Assembly (NCBI RefSeq): GCF_002162375.1
Contig: NZ_CP021425.1
Span: 3,852,766-3,916,765, forward strand
DNA: 64,000 nucleotides
Direction: 5' to 3'
DNA from: Oleiphilus messinensis
Lineage (GTDB): Bacteria; Pseudomonadota; Gammaproteobacteria; Pseudomonadales; Oleiphilaceae
Shown: piece after piece, positions 39,218-50,717 of the stretch
How positions within the stretch are numbered: position 1 is the stretch's first letter
How the letters are laid out: each line of letters begins with the position of its first letter
Program-made: the position numbers and the translations under genes
The notes under the pieces: generated by a model
What the model was told of the DNA's origin: nothing
Databases searched by the model: none
What the model saw: the letters and a program-made list of their open reading frames with translations, nothing else

Positions 39218-42058
39218 TCATTTAACTTGCAATGCATCATTCACCAGACTGTTCTGCTCTTCGACGTGAACAGAAGTGTATCCTGATGCCGGTGCAGCTG
39301 ACGCCGGACGCCCTGCATACCTTAAATACAGTTTGGGGTTAATTTTGTGTGCTGCATTGCGCATATGATGCTGACTGCAATACCAAGCGCCCTGATTCAT
39401 CGGTTCTTCCTGACACCAGACGATATCCGTCATCTTCGAATACTGAGACAACACCTCTTCCAAATCATCCGCAGGGAATGGATACAGCTGCTCAAGTCTC
39501 ACTATCGCAACGTCACTCAACCCTTCCGCACGTCGCTTCTCCAGCAGCTCGTAGTAAACCTTGCCACTGCACAACACAACCGTTTTGACTTTCTTGGGAT
39601 CGATATCATCGACTTCGGGAATGACCGTCTGGAAGTGCCCTTCTGCCAAATCGTCCAGAGTTGAAATCGCATCTTTGTGTCTCAACAGACTCTTGGGCGT
39701 GATAGCAATCAATGGTTTACGTAGCGGTCGCTTAACCTGGCGACGTAACATGTGGAAAATTTGCGCAGGTGTAGTAGGCACACAAACCTGTATATTATGC
39801 TCCGCACACAACTGCAAATAACGTTCCAGTCTTGCCGAGGAGTGCTCAGGTCCCTGCCCTTCGTAACCGTGTGGCAGCAACATGGTCAAACCACACAACC
39901 GGGCCCACTTATGCTCACCACTGGTAATAAACTGGTCGATCACCACCTGTGCACCATTTGCGAAATCACCAAATTGTGCTTCCCAGATGACAAGCGTGTC
40001 AGGGTTGGTGGTCGCGTAACCATATTCAAATGCAAGAACCGCCTCTTCAGACAGTAACGAATCACTCAATTCGAAAGAAGGTTGATTTTCGGCGATATTT
40101 TGCAGAGGTAAGTAGATGGATGCATCTTTTTGGTTATGAATAACCGCATGGCGATGAGAAAACGTTCCCCGCCCAACATCCTGACCAGTGATTCGAATCG
40201 GATGACCTTCATGCAACAATGTTGCATACGCCATAACCTCTCCGTACCCCCAGTTTATAGGCATCGCGCCTTGCGTCATTTTGGCCCGGTCTTCGAGTAT
40301 CTTCTTGACCTGTCGCTGAACACCGAAACCTTCCGGAAGCTGATCCAGACGCTTGCCAACCCGTCGCAGCGTTTTAATGTTTATGCCAGTTTTAGCCTTT
40401 GCAGTCCATTCATGACCCAAATAAGGAGCCCAGTCCACATACAATTTGGTGTTCGGCTCTTTTACAAGGCTCTTCACCACATGCTGACCACCATCAAGCG
40501 CATTGCGATAATCAGAGTCCATCGCTTTAGATTCTTCTGCGCTCAAAACACCTTCCGAAACCAAACGATCAGAATAGATTTCTCTTGACGATTTTTGAGC
40601 CTTGATGGCTGAATACATCAACGGCTGAGTTCCTGATGGCTCGTCAGCTTCGTTGTGACCACGTCTACGGTAACCGATCAAATCAATAACAACGTCTTTC
40701 TTGAACTCATTGCGGTAGTCCATTGCGATTTGTGTCGCAAACAATACCGCTTCAGGATCATCGCCATTCACATGCAGAATGGGAGCCTGAACCATTTTCG
40801 CAACGTCAGTACAATATTCTGTAGAACGTGCATCTTCGCGTTTACTTGTGGTAAACCCGACCTGGTTATTGATAATAATATGCAATGTCCCGCCCGTTCC
40901 GTAGGCCCGGGTTTCAGACATTTGAAATGTTTCCATTACCACACCCTGGCCTGCAAATGCAGCATCACCATGCATGATAATCGGAACCACTTGAGCCCTG
41001 GTGGTATCATCGCGTCGAGTCTGTCGAGCCCGCACTGAACCTTCTACAACCGGAGAGACAATCTCCAGATGCGAGGGATTGAATGCGAGCGCAAGATGAA
41101 CTTCACCGCCCGGCGTCATTACGTTTGAAGAGAAGCCTTGATGATACTTAACATCACCAGACCCCATAGCGTTCAGCTTTTTACCTTCAAACTCATCAAA
41201 CAAATCTTTTGGATTTTTACCGAGCGTATTGACCAGAACATTCAAACGCCCACGGTGAGCCATGCCGATTACGATTTCTTTTGCGCCATAGCTTCCGGCA
41301 CGCTGGATCAACTCATCAACCAATGGAATCAAGCTTTCACCACCCTCCAGGCCAAACCGCTTGGTTCCAGGGTAACGAGAACCAAGATACTTTTCTAATC
41401 CTTCAGCAGCGGTCAGGCGTTCCAGCAGGTGTTTTTTGGTTTCCACAGAATAAGCCGGCCTGGATCGAACCGTTTCCATACGTTGTTGAAACCAGCGCTT
41501 GATGCTGGTATCCACGATATGCATGTACTCTGCACCGATAGAACCGCAATAGGTTTGCTCCAAACCCGTTACGATTTCCGCGAGCGTCATGGTGTCGACA
41601 CCGAAACTCAATGACCCGGTATGAAATTCCATGTCCAGATCTGCCGAACTGAAGCCATGATACTCAAGCTCCAGATCATCAACTTTCTCACGAAGCATCA
41701 ACCCTAATGGATCCAGTTGCGCCTTTTGATGGCCACGAAACCGGTAAGCATTAATAAGTTGCAATACTTTGATTTGTTTCTTCTCATGCTCGCTGGTTAC
41801 GCTCGCAGGTGTGCTGGCGGTAACGTAGTGACGCTGATTTTTCGAGATGTGAAGAAATTGTTCGCGGATAGAAGAGTGAGGAATATCGGCAGTGATATTA
41901 TCATCGACACGGGGGAGTTTTTCGAAATAATTACGCCATTGTTCCGGAATGGCATTCGGGTCGACTAGAAAAGTCTCGTACAGCTGCTCGACGTAGGCTA
42001 GGTTCCCTCCTGCCAAATGGGAAGTCTGCCATAACTGCTCCATTAAGCTTTCTTGCAT
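39218..42058 (-). CDS. sucA: 2-oxoglutarate dehydrogenase E1 component
   Basis: Thiamine-diphosphate enzyme that decarboxylates 2-oxoglutarate. The 946-aa protein has the N-terminal SucB-binding piece (HLAGGNLAYVEQLYE). It also has the core IGMAHRGRLNVLVN, the ThDP motif region GDAAFAGQGVVMETFQMS, and the C-terminal LLPHGYEGQGPEHSSARLERYLQL. The ATG at 42058 follows AAGGCGAG. It lies about 360 bp after sdhB, a longer gap than the rest of the cluster, so sucA may have its own promoter or a regulatory leader. Confidence 0.97.
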   Translation of the reverse strand: MQESLMEQLWQTSHLAGGNLAYVEQLYETFLVDPNAIPEQWRNYFEKLPRVDDNITADIPHSSIREQFLHISKNQRHYVTASTPASVTSEHEKKQIKVLQLINAYRFRGHQKAQLDPLGLMLREKVDDLELEYHGFSSADLDMEFHTGSLSFGVDTMTLAEIVTGLEQTYCGSIGAEYMHIVDTSIKRWFQQRMETVRSRPAYSVETKKHLLERLTAAEGLEKYLGSRYPGTKRFGLEGGESLIPLVDELIQRAGSYGAKEIVIGMAHRGRLNVLVNTLGKNPKDLFDEFEGKKLNAMGSGDVKYHQGFSSNVMTPGGEVHLALAFNPSHLEIVSPVVEGSVRARQTRRDDTTRAQVVPIIMHGDAAFAGQGVVMETFQMSETRAYGTGGTLHIIINNQVGFTTSKREDARSTEYCTDVAKMVQAPILHVNGDDPEAVLFATQIAMDYRNEFKKDVVIDLIGYRRRGHNEADEPSGTQPLMYSAIKAQKSSREIYSDRLVSEGVLSAEESKAMDSDYRNALDGGQHVVKSLVKEPNTKLYVDWAPYLGHEWTAKAKTGINIKTLRRVGKRLDQLPEGFGVQRQVKKILEDRAKMTQGAMPINWGYGEVMAYATLLHEGHPIRITGQDVGRGTFSHRHAVIHNQKDASIYLPLQNIAENQPSFELSDSLLSEEAVLAFEYGYATTNPDTLVIWEAQFGDFANGAQVVIDQFITSGEHKWARLCGLTMLLPHGYEGQGPEHSSARLERYLQLCAEHNIQVCVPTTPAQIFHMLRRQVKRPLRKPLIAITPKSLLRHKDAISTLDDLAEGHFQTVIPEVDDIDPKKVKTVVLCSGKVYYELLEKRRAEGLSDVAIVRLEQLYPFPADDLEEVLSQYSKMTDIVWCQEEPMNQGAWYCSQHHMRNAAHKINPKLYLRYAGRPASAAPASGYTSVHVEEQNSLVNDALQVK

Positions 42059-42417
42059 TTATTGCTCGCCTTAAAGTAAGCGGGGAGCTTTCAGATAGGG
42101 GCATTGGTGGCAAGTCGCTGCAAAAAGTATTTTGATGACTGCTGCCCCACTGTAAGCACGGATGTTGCCCGTTCCCCGGTGGTGGTAGTTTTCAGCACTC
42201 CACTTTCCAGCTTTTTGAGCCATCAAGTGGTCTTGTTACTCCATTGAGTAGTTGCAGACCAAGGTAACTGTCAAACAACGGCTCACGGATTCATCAAAAA
42301 AGTATAGCCGGTCAGACTTTATAAACCAGTCGCTATACTTAATTCTCTAAGGTGGTACCCTTCCTGGGATTTACCGACCCGAACTCGAATTCGAGCCAGT
42401 AAACGCAGCAGAAAAAA
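42059..42417 (-). other. sdhB-sucA intergenic leader with hairpin
   Basis: 359 bp with no gene seen. At 42301-42339 the sequence AGTATAGC ... GCTATACT plus inner GACT/AGTC forms an imperfect 12-bp hairpin with a 6-nt bulge on one arm. No clear terminator T-tract follows it. The region likely carries control of sucA expression, either a promoter or processing site; this is inference. Confidence 0.5.
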
Positions 42418-43122
42418 TCAGGTTGCACGCTGTAAAAGCATGTTCCTGATATGCCCGATTGCACGGGTTGGGTTCAATCCCTTAGGACACACATTAACAC
42501 AGTTCATGATTCCCCGACAGCGGAAAACACTGAATGGATCATCAAGGCCTGCGAGTCGTTCTGCGGTTGCCGTATCACGGCTATCGACCAGGAATCGATA
42601 TGCCTGCAGCAAACCCGATGGCCCGACAAATTTGTCCGGATTCCACCAGAATGAAGGACAGGCAGTTGAACAACATGCACATAAAATACATTCGTACAAT
42701 CCGTCCAGCTTGTCTCGCTCTTCAATACTCTGCAAGCGCTCAATCGCCGGTGGCGGTGTATCATTAATCAGGTAAGGTTTGATCTTTTCGTATTGCTCGT
42801 AGAACATGCTCATGTCAACGACCAGATCACGAATCACAGGCAGTCCCGGCAATGGTCTCAGAATCAGTTTGTTGTCTTTGACAACCTGAGAAAGAGAGGT
42901 GATACACGCCAGACCATTACGCCCGTTCATGTTCAAACCATCAGAACCACAAACACCTTCCCGACAGGAACGGCGGTAGGCCACTGTCGGATCTTTTTCT
43001 TTCAACAACGCCAGCACATCAAGTACCATCAGATCTTTACCGCCCGGGATATCGATCTCGATGTCTTGCATGTATGGCGCACTATCCTTATCAGGATTAT
43101 AACGATATACACTGACTAACAT
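42418..43122 (-). CDS. sdhB: Succinate dehydrogenase iron-sulfur subunit
   Basis: Carries electrons from the SdhA flavin to ubiquinone. The 234-aa protein has the [2Fe-2S] ligands in CREGVCGSDGLNMNGRNGLAC, the [4Fe-4S] ligands in CILCACCSTACPSFWWN, and the [3Fe-4S] ligands in CRGIMNCVNVCPKGLNP. The start follows an AGAGAGG site. It is 11 bp downstream of sdhA and is the last sdh gene. Confidence 0.97.
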   Translation of the reverse strand: MLVSVYRYNPDKDSAPYMQDIEIDIPGGKDLMVLDVLALLKEKDPTVAYRRSCREGVCGSDGLNMNGRNGLACITSLSQVVKDNKLILRPLPGLPVIRDLVVDMSMFYEQYEKIKPYLINDTPPPAIERLQSIEERDKLDGLYECILCACCSTACPSFWWNPDKFVGPSGLLQAYRFLVDSRDTATAERLAGLDDPFSVFRCRGIMNCVNVCPKGLNPTRAIGHIRNMLLQRAT

Positions 43123-43133
43123 GGCAACCTCTC

Positions 43134-44906
43134 TTAATAAGTCCTGGCTTTAGGTGGAAATGCTTCGACTGTCTTCGGTGCGAAGTTCACATCTCTCTTG
43201 GTTACACGCTTGTCTGCGGGGAAATACAGAGAGTGTTTCAACCAGTTCTCATCATCACGCTCAGTGAAATCGTTTCGAGCATGTGCTCCACGACTTTCTT
43301 TACGCTCTTCTGCTGCAACCGCAGTCGCGATTGCTACTTCATATAAGTTCTCGAGCTCCAGAGCTTCAATACGAGCAGTATTGAACGCTTCACTCTTATC
43401 TTCAAGATACAGATTATCGATACGACCACGCAACTCGTCGAGCATCTTGAGGCCTTTTTGCATGCTTTCACCTTCACGGAACACGCCGAAGTAAAGCTGC
43501 ATCGTGTTTTGCAGATCCTTTCTCACATCAGCAACACGCTCACCGCTGCTGGATGAGTTCAAACGCTCAAGACGCGCCATCGCTGCATCAATATCGGAAT
43601 CAACAGCATCCATCGCGCTATAGCCCTCGCGAAGCGCCTTTTCAATCTGAATTCCTGCTGCCCGACCAAATACAACCAGATCCAGCAGCGAGTTGCCGCC
43701 CAATCGATTAGCGCCATGGACAGATACACAAGCCACTTCACCACAAGCATACAGGCCGTCAACAACCTCATCGACACCATCAACATTTTGGGTCAACGCT
43801 TGCCCACCAACATTGGTCGGGATACCGCCCATCATGTAGTGACAAGTCGGTACGACCGGTACTGGCGCTTTAACCGGGTCAACATGAGCAAATGTTTTCG
43901 ACAACTCACAAATCCCCGGCAAACGAAGATTCAACGTTTCTTCACCGAGATGATCCAGTTTCAACAATACGTGATCTTTGTTCGGTCCACAGCCGCGTCC
44001 TTCAAGAATCTCCAACACCATTGAACGCGCAACAACATCCCGACCAGCCAGATCTTTAGCATTCGGAGCATAGCGCTCCATGAACCGCTCACCCTCACTA
44101 TTGATCAGGTAACCACCTTCACCTCGGCAACCTTCAGTAACCAGTACACCCGCATCCGCGATACCGGTCGGATGGAATTGCCACATTTCCATATCCTGGG
44201 CTGGGAAACCTGCTCTCAACGCCATACCCATACCGTCACCGGTGTTAATCAAGGCATTGGTGGTTGAAGAGTAAATACGACCTGCACCACCAGTCGCCAA
44301 TACCGTTACTTTGGAACGAATATAGACGGTTTCGCCCGTCTCGATACAGATCGCGATAATTCCAACAACAGCACCTTTAGCGTTCTTGACCATGTCCACG
44401 GCGTACCACTCATTCAAGAACGTGGTTCCACCTTTAAGGTTGGCTTGATAAAGGGTGTGCAACAAAGCATGACCAGTCCGGTCTGCTGCAGCACAGGTCC
44501 GCGCTGCCTGCCCGCCTTTACCGAAATCTTTGGACTGACCGCCAAATGGACGCTGATAGATTCGCCCGGTCTCTGTTCTGGAGAATGGCAGACCCATGTG
44601 ATCCAACTCAAATACCGCCTGCGGACCGACCGAGCACATGTACTCGATAGCATCCTGATCACCGATGTAGTCGGAGCCTTTAACGGTATCAAACATGTGC
44701 CAGCGCCAGTCATCATTCGGATCTGCACTTGCGATCGCACAGGTAATTCCACCCTGAGCAGAAACGGTGTGCGAACGGGTCGGGAAAACTTTTGTTACAC
44801 AGGCCGTTTTAATTCCCGCTTCTGTTAATTGCAGAGCTGCCCGCATGCCTGCGCCACCGCCGCCAACGACGATCGCATCATAGGTTAAAGTACGAAGATT
44901 AGACAT
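43134..44906 (-). CDS. sdhA: Succinate dehydrogenase flavoprotein subunit
   Basis: Oxidises succinate to fumarate with covalently bound FAD at the inner face of the inner membrane. It has the dinucleotide motif [13 protein letters not shown], the FAD-histidine segment [14 protein letters not shown], and catalytic blocks including [21 protein letters not shown] and [25 protein letters not shown]. About 590 aa from the ATG at 44906; a GTG at 44924 would overlap sdhD and is less likely. sdhD ends 5 bp upstream. Confidence 0.97.
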   Translation of the reverse strand: MSNLRTLTYDAIVVGGGGAGMRAALQLTEAGIKTACVTKVFPTRSHTVSAQGGITCAIASADPNDDWRWHMFDTVKGSDYIGDQDAIEYMCSVGPQAVFELDHMGLPFSRTETGRIYQRPFGGQSKDFGKGGQAARTCAAADRTGHALLHTLYQANLKGGTTFLNEWYAVDMVKNAKGAVVGIIAICIETGETVYIRSKVTVLATGGAGRIYSSTTNALINTGDGMGMALRAGFPAQDMEMWQFHPTGIADAGVLVTEGCRGEGGYLINSEGERFMERYAPNAKDLAGRDVVARSMVLEILEGRGCGPNKDHVLLKLDHLGEETLNLRLPGICELSKTFAHVDPVKAPVPVVPTCHYMMGGIPTNVGGQALTQNVDGVDEVVDGLYACGEVACVSVHGANRLGGNSLLDLVVFGRAAGIQIEKALREGYSAMDAVDSDIDAAMARLERLNSSSSGERVADVRKDLQNTMQLYFGVFREGESMQKGLKMLDELRGRIDNLYLEDKSEAFNTARIEALELENLYEVAIATAVAAEERKESRGAHARNDFTERDDENWLKHSLYFPADKRVTKRDVNFAPKTVEAFPPKARTY

Positions 44907-44911
44907 ATTTT

Positions 44912-45259
44912 TTACAGCCCCCACAGAATATCAATTGTCCACACAACATAGACAAACATCACCGTTCCACAGCCAGCCTGAAACAGGAATCGCACTGCGC
45001 TGTTTTTCAGGTAATCGGTAGATACGGTCCACATTCCAATCCATGCGTGAGCCGCCAGTGAAACCAGCGCCATAAGCGTGAAGACACGCATCCACGTTTG
45101 TTCAAAAAGACCTTTCCAGGCCTCGAAAGTCAAATCAGCACCAAATGTCAGGTAGACCAACAAATAAAGAAAATAAAGCGCCAACACAACAGCACTAACA
45201 CGCTGGACCATCCAGTCGTATACACCACTGCGTCCTAAATTCGTAACACTGGCTACCAT
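44912..45259 (-). CDS. sdhD: Succinate dehydrogenase membrane anchor subunit SdhD
   Basis: A 115-aa membrane subunit with three hydrophobic helices; with SdhC it binds heme b and ubiquinone. Landmarks are [16 protein letters not shown] near the N-terminus (Asp/Tyr region of the quinone site) and [15 protein letters not shown] with the heme-side histidine. It overlaps the sdhC end by 7 bp. Confidence 0.93.
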   Translation of the reverse strand: MVASVTNLGRSGVYDWMVQRVSAVVLALYFLYLLVYLTFGADLTFEAWKGLFEQTWMRVFTLMALVSLAAHAWIGMWTVSTDYLKNSAVRFLFQAGCGTVMFVYVVWTIDILWGL

Positions 45260-45627
45260 ATGATTACTCCTGCCAATAAGGTCAACACAATTGAGACAAC
45301 CAGGGTTACCTTAGCACCCAGAAGCCCGCTTTCTAGTGTTTCGCCGATGCCTATATCCATCAGCAAATGTTTAACTCCCGCAACCATGTGGTATAGCAAC
45401 GCGGCCAATATACCCCACAGTACAAGCTTGGCAAAAAAGCCCTGCAATGCTTCCTGAAGCGCAAGGAACGACTCCTTACTCTCCAGTGACGCACCAAGTG
45501 CGCACAGCAGAAAAGCAATGGCTACAAACAAGATCACTCCGGAGATCCTGTGCAGGATCGACGTAATTGCCGGGAGTGGAAACTGAAATTTTGACAAATC
45601 GAGGTTAACTGGTCTTTTGTTGTTCAC
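45253..45627 (-). CDS. sdhC: Succinate dehydrogenase cytochrome b556 subunit SdhC
   Basis: The 124-aa first gene of the sdh-suc cluster, with three membrane helices. SILHRISGVILFVAIAFLL holds the conserved HRxSG motif of the quinone site, and YHMVAGVKHLLMD has the heme-ligand histidine region. The start is a GTG at 45627; the resulting N-terminus MNNKRPVNLDL is the usual one for SdhC. The promoter should lie in the large gap upstream toward gltA. Confidence 0.93.
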   Translation of the reverse strand: MNNKRPVNLDLSKFQFPLPAITSILHRISGVILFVAIAFLLCALGASLESKESFLALQEALQGFFAKLVLWGILAALLYHMVAGVKHLLMDIGIGETLESGLLGAKVTLVVSIVLTLLAGVIIW

Positions 45628-46675
45628 AGCTCTTTCACACTCTACGATGGCCTCGTTAAAGGCGAGTTAATTGGTAGTGCACAAAGAAGTCCGACGGTGT
45701 CCGCCGGCCGCCCTGAACACAAATCCCCTGCCCTGAGTTCAAATCCAGATCGAAACGAAACTACAATAGACGACTACCAGACCTGGCAACGGGTTACGTC
45801 TCTCCTATATATGGATATAGAAAATGACATCCGCTTACTTGCTCTGATACTCCCCTGTTACAGTCTGCGAAAGCAATCATCAAACTGGTCTTGCCGGTTA
45901 TCGTTCGACAACTCCAGTACGTAAGCCAAAGCTTTGCGTACCATTAAGACCAGGGACTCGCTTTACTGAATCTGAAATCGAGCCCCGAAGTTACGGCAAA
46001 CCTGATAGTTTTACCTAAGCAGAGGTTCATGACTCACTGATCGGTAAGCTGACTATCAAATATGTCTTAAACAACGTTGGCTGGGAAGGTTGCACATCAA
46101 TGCAGATATTTGCAATTACAAAAGAAATGAGTCTTCGCATCCCTCTCGCAAGAGACAAACACACACATCTCAGGCGATTCCGGGTACGGGATTATAGAGT
46201 CCCACCTCACAAATTACAAACTTATTAAACCGATAGCATCGTTTTGGTACAACACACCTAATATAGACCTAAAATCCAACTTTACATGCACCAAATTAGT
46301 ATTTATCCGCCCTAAATAAATGCATTTTTTACCTAATTCAGGCTAAAGTTTAATAATTCGTCGATTTCTGATTGACAAAAAACATTGAGGCCATATAGTT
46401 TTCGCGCCTTAAGTTAATTGCCCATACACATGCGATGAAAAGACCAACCACAAAATGGTAATGGTTACTGGCAACTAATCATCGAATTCGGCAATATTTA
46501 ACCCTAGATGTTTGCAGATAACGTTAACCACTTTATGACAGCTAGCCGGAACAACCGGTCTAAATGTCACGGCCATGGGAAGTGCACAGGATTGATCGGC
46601 GAGTGACTCAGTGGACTGGATTTGTCATAATGCAAAGTTTAGATAAAGCGAAAAAACCGGAAATAGGAGAGCACC
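45628..46675. other. Long divergent regulatory region between sdhC and gltA
   Basis: About 1.05 kb with no convincing gene, unusually long for this compact window. It must hold the promoters for the sdh-suc cluster (minus) and gltA (plus). A plausible gltA promoter is at 46372-46399. A 75-codon GTG-started frame at 45697-45924 does not look like a protein. I found no tRNA in it. Confidence 0.7.
46372..46399 (+). promoter_or_regulatory. Candidate sigma-70 promoter of gltA
   Basis: TTGACA at 46372-46377, a 16-bp spacer and TATAGT at 46394-46399. The start would be about 270 nt before the gltA ATG, implying a long leader. Confidence 0.6.
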
Positions 46676-47950
46676 ATGTCTGATAAAAAAGCACAGTTAT
46701 CGGTGGGTGGCAAGACAATTGATCTGCCAGTATATTCTGGCACCGAAGGTCCAGACGTAATTGATGTAAGAGGCCTGGTTGCAGAGGGCGTGTTCACATA
46801 TGACCCCGGCTTTGTTTCAACAGCTGCATGTGAATCACAGATCACATACATAGATGGCGCGAATGGTATTTTGTTGCATCGCGGCTACCCCATCGAACAA
46901 CTTGCTGAGAAATCAGATTACCTTGAAACCTGTTTTTTACTTCTTCACGGTGAACTGCCTACTCCAGAAGAAAGTGAGAAATTCCGCAACACTGTGAAAA
47001 ACCACACGATGGTTCACGACCAGGTAATCCACTTCTTCAACGGTTTCCGACGAGATGCCCACCCAATGGCAATCATGTGTGGCGTGGTCGGAGCATTGTC
47101 GGCGTTCTACCATGACTCCATGGACTTTTCGGACCAGGAGCATCGTGAAATTGCAGCATTCCGACTGATCGCAAAAATGCCAACTTTGGCAGCCATGTGT
47201 TACAAGTACTCAATGGGTCAACCATTTATGTACCCACGAAATGATCTGAGCTACTCAGAGAACTTCCTGCACATGATGTTTGGCACCCCATGTGAAGAAT
47301 ACCAGCCAAACAAAACGCTGGCCAAAGCAATGGATCGCATCTTCCTTCTGCATGCAGATCATGAGCAAAACGCTTCAACCTCTACAGTTCGACTTGCTGG
47401 CTCCACTGGAGCGAACCCATTCGCCTGTATCGCATCCGGCATCGCAGCACTGTGGGGCCCTGCACACGGTGGCGCAAACGAAGCTGTGCTGACCATGCTT
47501 GAAGAAATCGGTGACGAGGCAAACATTCCAGAGTTCATCGAAAAAGCGAAAGACAAAAATGACCCATTCCGCCTGATGGGCTTCGGTCACCGTGTATACA
47601 AAAACTTTGATCCACGTGCAAAAGTAATGCGTCAGACTTGTAATGAAGTCCTGACCGAACTGGGCCTGGAAGATGACCCATTGCTAAAGATTGCGATGCG
47701 ACTGGAGCAAATCGCACTGGAAGACGAATACTTTGTGAAACGCCAGCTGTATCCTAACGTAGATTTCTACTCCGGTATCATTCTGAAGGCAGTTGGTATC
47801 CCGGTTTCCATGTTCACGGTAATCTTCGCCATGTCGCGTACGATTGGCTGGTTCGCACACTGGAATGAAATGATTTCCGGCAGCTACCGAATTGGTCGTC
47901 CTCGCCAGCTGTACACGGGTTACACCAAGCGGGACTACCCGACTGAATAA
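46676..47950 (+). CDS. gltA: Citrate synthase (type II)
   Basis: Condenses acetyl-CoA and oxaloacetate to citrate, the entry to the TCA cycle. The 424-aa protein is the hexameric Gram-negative type. Landmarks are [21 protein letters not shown], the catalytic regions [12 protein letters not shown] and [13 protein letters not shown] with the conserved histidines, [13 protein letters not shown], and the catalytic aspartate in [16 protein letters not shown] site precedes the ATG. It is divergent from sdhC, as in Pseudomonas, and is closed by a strong terminator. Confidence 0.97.
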   Translation: MSDKKAQLSVGGKTIDLPVYSGTEGPDVIDVRGLVAEGVFTYDPGFVSTAACESQITYIDGANGILLHRGYPIEQLAEKSDYLETCFLLLHGELPTPEESEKFRNTVKNHTMVHDQVIHFFNGFRRDAHPMAIMCGVVGALSAFYHDSMDFSDQEHREIAAFRLIAKMPTLAAMCYKYSMGQPFMYPRNDLSYSENFLHMMFGTPCEEYQPNKTLAKAMDRIFLLHADHEQNASTSTVRLAGSTGANPFACIASGIAALWGPAHGGANEAVLTMLEEIGDEANIPEFIEKAKDKNDPFRLMGFGHRVYKNFDPRAKVMRQTCNEVLTELGLEDDPLLKIAMRLEQIALEDEYFVKRQLYPNVDFYSGIILKAVGIPVSMFTVIFAMSRTIGWFAHWNEMISGSYRIGRPRQLYTGYTKRDYPTE

Positions 47951-47978
47951 TGCCGTGTAATAGCAATATTGCAAGCAA

Positions 47979-48008
47979 TTAAAAAAGGGGCGAAAGCCCC
48001 TTTTTTAA
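47979..48008 (+). terminator. Terminator after gltA
   Basis: The 11-bp stem AAAAAAGGGGC pairs with GCCCCTTTTTT around a GAAA tetraloop. It separates gltA from the convergent topA end at 48042 and can work in both directions. Confidence 0.92.
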
Positions 48009-48041
48009 CTTTTGATACAACAGAAAATAACGCTTTCTGAA

Positions 48042-50717
48042 TTACGCTTTTTTCTTCTTCGCTGCCGCCGCTCCTTTTGTTGCTTTAGCGGCTTTCTTGT
48101 TCTGCTCAACCCATTTACCACCCTCGTAAAAAGCAGACCACCCCGTCGCCTTGCCCTCAACTTCCGACATCAGGTATTGCTCCTTGGTCTTGCGACTATA
48201 GCGGATAACCGCAGGCTCGCCATCGGGGTCAGCAACCGGACCGGAAAACAAGAAATGATACTTTTCATCAATTTCTTCCTTGTGCGGCAACAACTCTTTC
48301 AACAATGGCGCTCGAGTCTCCCGATTCTTTGGAAACTTACTGGCAGCCAGAAAAAGACCTGAAGCCCCATCGCGCAAAACGTAGGTGTCTTCCACTTTCT
48401 CGCAATTTAACTCTGGCATCGGCACCGGATCCATTTTCGGCGGCGCAGGCTCACCATTCTTTAACAACTTCCGGGTATTACTGCAATCATCGGCCGTGCA
48501 ACCGAAATACTTGCCAAAGCGCCCGGTTTTCAGCTGCATATCCGAACCACACTTGTCACACTCCAAAACTGGCCCATCGTAACCCTTGATTTTGAAGTTA
48601 CCCAATTCGATGTCATAGCCAGTGCAATCCGGATTATTGCCACAGATGTGTAGTTTACGCTTTTCATCCAGCAAGTAACTATTCATTGCAGTGCCACAGA
48701 TGGCGCATCGATGCTTCTTCATCAATAGCCGGGATTCACCTTCCTCATCCTCATCAGCATTGACGACCTCATCACCAGAGATAAGATTAATAGTATTTTT
48801 GCAGCGCTCCTTGGGCGGCAAAGCATAACCTGAGCAACCCAGAAATACGCCAGTACTGGCAGTCCGTATCTGCATCGGCCGCCCACAATCGGTACAGGTA
48901 ATATCCGTTTCCACAGGCTGATTTACGCGCATCCCGCCCTCGTCAGACTCAGCCTTGCTCAGTTTGCCCGTAAAACCGGAATAAAACTCATTTAATACCG
49001 CTTTCCATTCCAGCTTGCCGGTTGCAATGTCATCTAGCCGCTCTTCCAATTGCGCGGTAAATCCATAATCCATCAAATCATCAAACGATTCAGAAAGGCG
49101 ATCAGTTACTATATCGCCAATTTTTTCCGCATAAAAGCGGCGATTCTGGAGTGTCACATAACCCCGATCCTGAATCGTGGATATGATCGAAGCATAGGTC
49201 GAGGGCCGACCAATGCCCCGTTTTTCCAACTCTTTAACCAAAGCGGCTTCAGAATAACGCGGCGAAGGCTTGGTAAAGTGCTGCTTCGGATCCAGCGCTT
49301 TGAGCCCCATCGCCTCGCCTTGCTTAACATCCGGCAAAACCAGAGAGTCATCTTTTTTCATGTAAGCGGGTAACGCTTTCAAGTAACCGTCGAATTTCAT
49401 AATCCGACCACGGGCCCGCAATTCAAAGTCACCCGCCTGCACAGTGATTGAAGAACTCAAATATTGAGCATCACTCATCTGACAAGCCACAAACTGACTC
49501 CAGACCAACTCATACAGGCGCTCAGCATCTTTCTCAAGACCGGAAATATCCACCGCCTTGACATTTACATCTGACGGCCTAATCGCCTCATGCGCTTCCT
49601 GAGCGCCTTCTTTGCTCGAATAGTTCCGTGCTTCAGGGGGCAAGTAAGACGAACCATATTGACTGTCAATAAAGCCTCTACAGGACTCCACAGCCTCAGC
49701 ACTAAGATTTGTTGAATCCGTTCGCATGTAAGTGATGTAACCCGCCTCATAGAGGCGCTGGGCTAACTTCATCGTCTTTTTAACGCTAAAACCCAGTCTG
49801 TTGCTCGCTGCCTGCTGCAACGTTGAAGTGATAAACGGAGCATTCGGCTTGGAGCTTGTCGGTTTGTCTTCACGCTGCAGAACCCGGTAGTTAGCCCCCT
49901 GGAGCAATGCCAACAAACTATCGGTATCGTCTTTACTCGTTGGACGGAACGCTTTCCCCATATACTTCGAAACTTGCATCCGAAGAGGAGAATTCTCTTG
50001 GGTCAACAGATCGGCAAAGACTTCCCAATATTCTTCCGGGATGAATGCGTTGATCTCACGCTCGCGCTCGACAATCAACTTTACAGCAACGGACTGGACC
50101 CGACCGGCGGATAATCCACGCGCGACTTTCGCCCACAGGAGAGGTGACACCATGTAACCAACAACACGGTCGAGAAAGCGACGTGCCTGTTGTGCATTTA
50201 CACGGTTAGTATCAAGCGATGATGGTTGCTGAAAGGCTTCACTGATCGCTTTTTTAGTGATTTCATTAAAAACCACTCTCCGGTATCGACTTTCATCACC
50301 GCCAATGGCTTCAGTCAAATGCCAGGCAATGGCCTCCCCCTCTCTATCCAAATCCGTAGCCAGATAGATTTCATCGGCACTTTCTGCCAATCGTTGTAAT
50401 TCAGAGACAACTTTCTCTTTGTCAGGCAAGATTTGATACTGCGCTTTCCAATCGGATTCCGGATCGACTCCCATCCGATTTACCAATTGCTCCTTTGCTT
50501 TTCGCTTTTTATAAACCGCTTTCTCTTCAGGGCTCATTTTTCGCGTTTGAGCAGCAATTCGCGCGCGCTCTTTTGGATCAGTTGTGGATCCTGATCCAGT
50601 TGTGGGCAAATCTCGGATATGCCCCACACTCGACTTGACGACAAACTTTGACCCCAAGTACTTGTTAATTGTCTTTGCCTTGGCTGGCGATTCCACAATG
50701 ACCAGTGATTTTCCCAT
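48042..50717 (-). CDS. topA: DNA topoisomerase I
   Basis: Type IA topoisomerase that relaxes negative supercoils. The 891-aa protein starts with the TOPRIM domain ([33 protein letters not shown]). The active-site tyrosine is in [15 protein letters not shown] (about residue 330). Three C-terminal zinc ribbons follow (CTDCGRP...C, CAICGTA...C, CDKCGSD...C). It ends in a Lys/Ala tail. It is convergent with gltA. Confidence 0.97.
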   Translation of the reverse strand: MGKSLVIVESPAKAKTINKYLGSKFVVKSSVGHIRDLPTTGSGSTTDPKERARIAAQTRKMSPEEKAVYKKRKAKEQLVNRMGVDPESDWKAQYQILPDKEKVVSELQRLAESADEIYLATDLDREGEAIAWHLTEAIGGDESRYRRVVFNEITKKAISEAFQQPSSLDTNRVNAQQARRFLDRVVGYMVSPLLWAKVARGLSAGRVQSVAVKLIVEREREINAFIPEEYWEVFADLLTQENSPLRMQVSKYMGKAFRPTSKDDTDSLLALLQGANYRVLQREDKPTSSKPNAPFITSTLQQAASNRLGFSVKKTMKLAQRLYEAGYITYMRTDSTNLSAEAVESCRGFIDSQYGSSYLPPEARNYSSKEGAQEAHEAIRPSDVNVKAVDISGLEKDAERLYELVWSQFVACQMSDAQYLSSSITVQAGDFELRARGRIMKFDGYLKALPAYMKKDDSLVLPDVKQGEAMGLKALDPKQHFTKPSPRYSEAALVKELEKRGIGRPSTYASIISTIQDRGYVTLQNRRFYAEKIGDIVTDRLSESFDDLMDYGFTAQLEERLDDIATGKLEWKAVLNEFYSGFTGKLSKAESDEGGMRVNQPVETDITCTDCGRPMQIRTASTGVFLGCSGYALPPKERCKNTINLISGDEVVNADEDEEGESRLLMKKHRCAICGTAMNSYLLDEKRKLHICGNNPDCTGYDIELGNFKIKGYDGPVLECDKCGSDMQLKTGRFGKYFGCTADDCSNTRKLLKNGEPAPPKMDPVPMPELNCEKVEDTYVLRDGASGLFLAASKFPKNRETRAPLLKELLPHKEEIDEKYHFLFSGPVADPDGEPAVIRYSRKTKEQYLMSEVEGKATGWSAFYEGGKWVEQNKKAAKATKGAAAAKKKKA

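Noticed and set aside
45710-45760. GTTCAAATC, resembling a tRNA T-loop
   Set aside because: The flanking bases do not pair as a T-stem and no acceptor or anticodon arm is present.
45697-45924. 75-codon frame in the sdhC-gltA gap
   Set aside because: GTG start, no ribosome binding site, unremarkable composition; likely chance.
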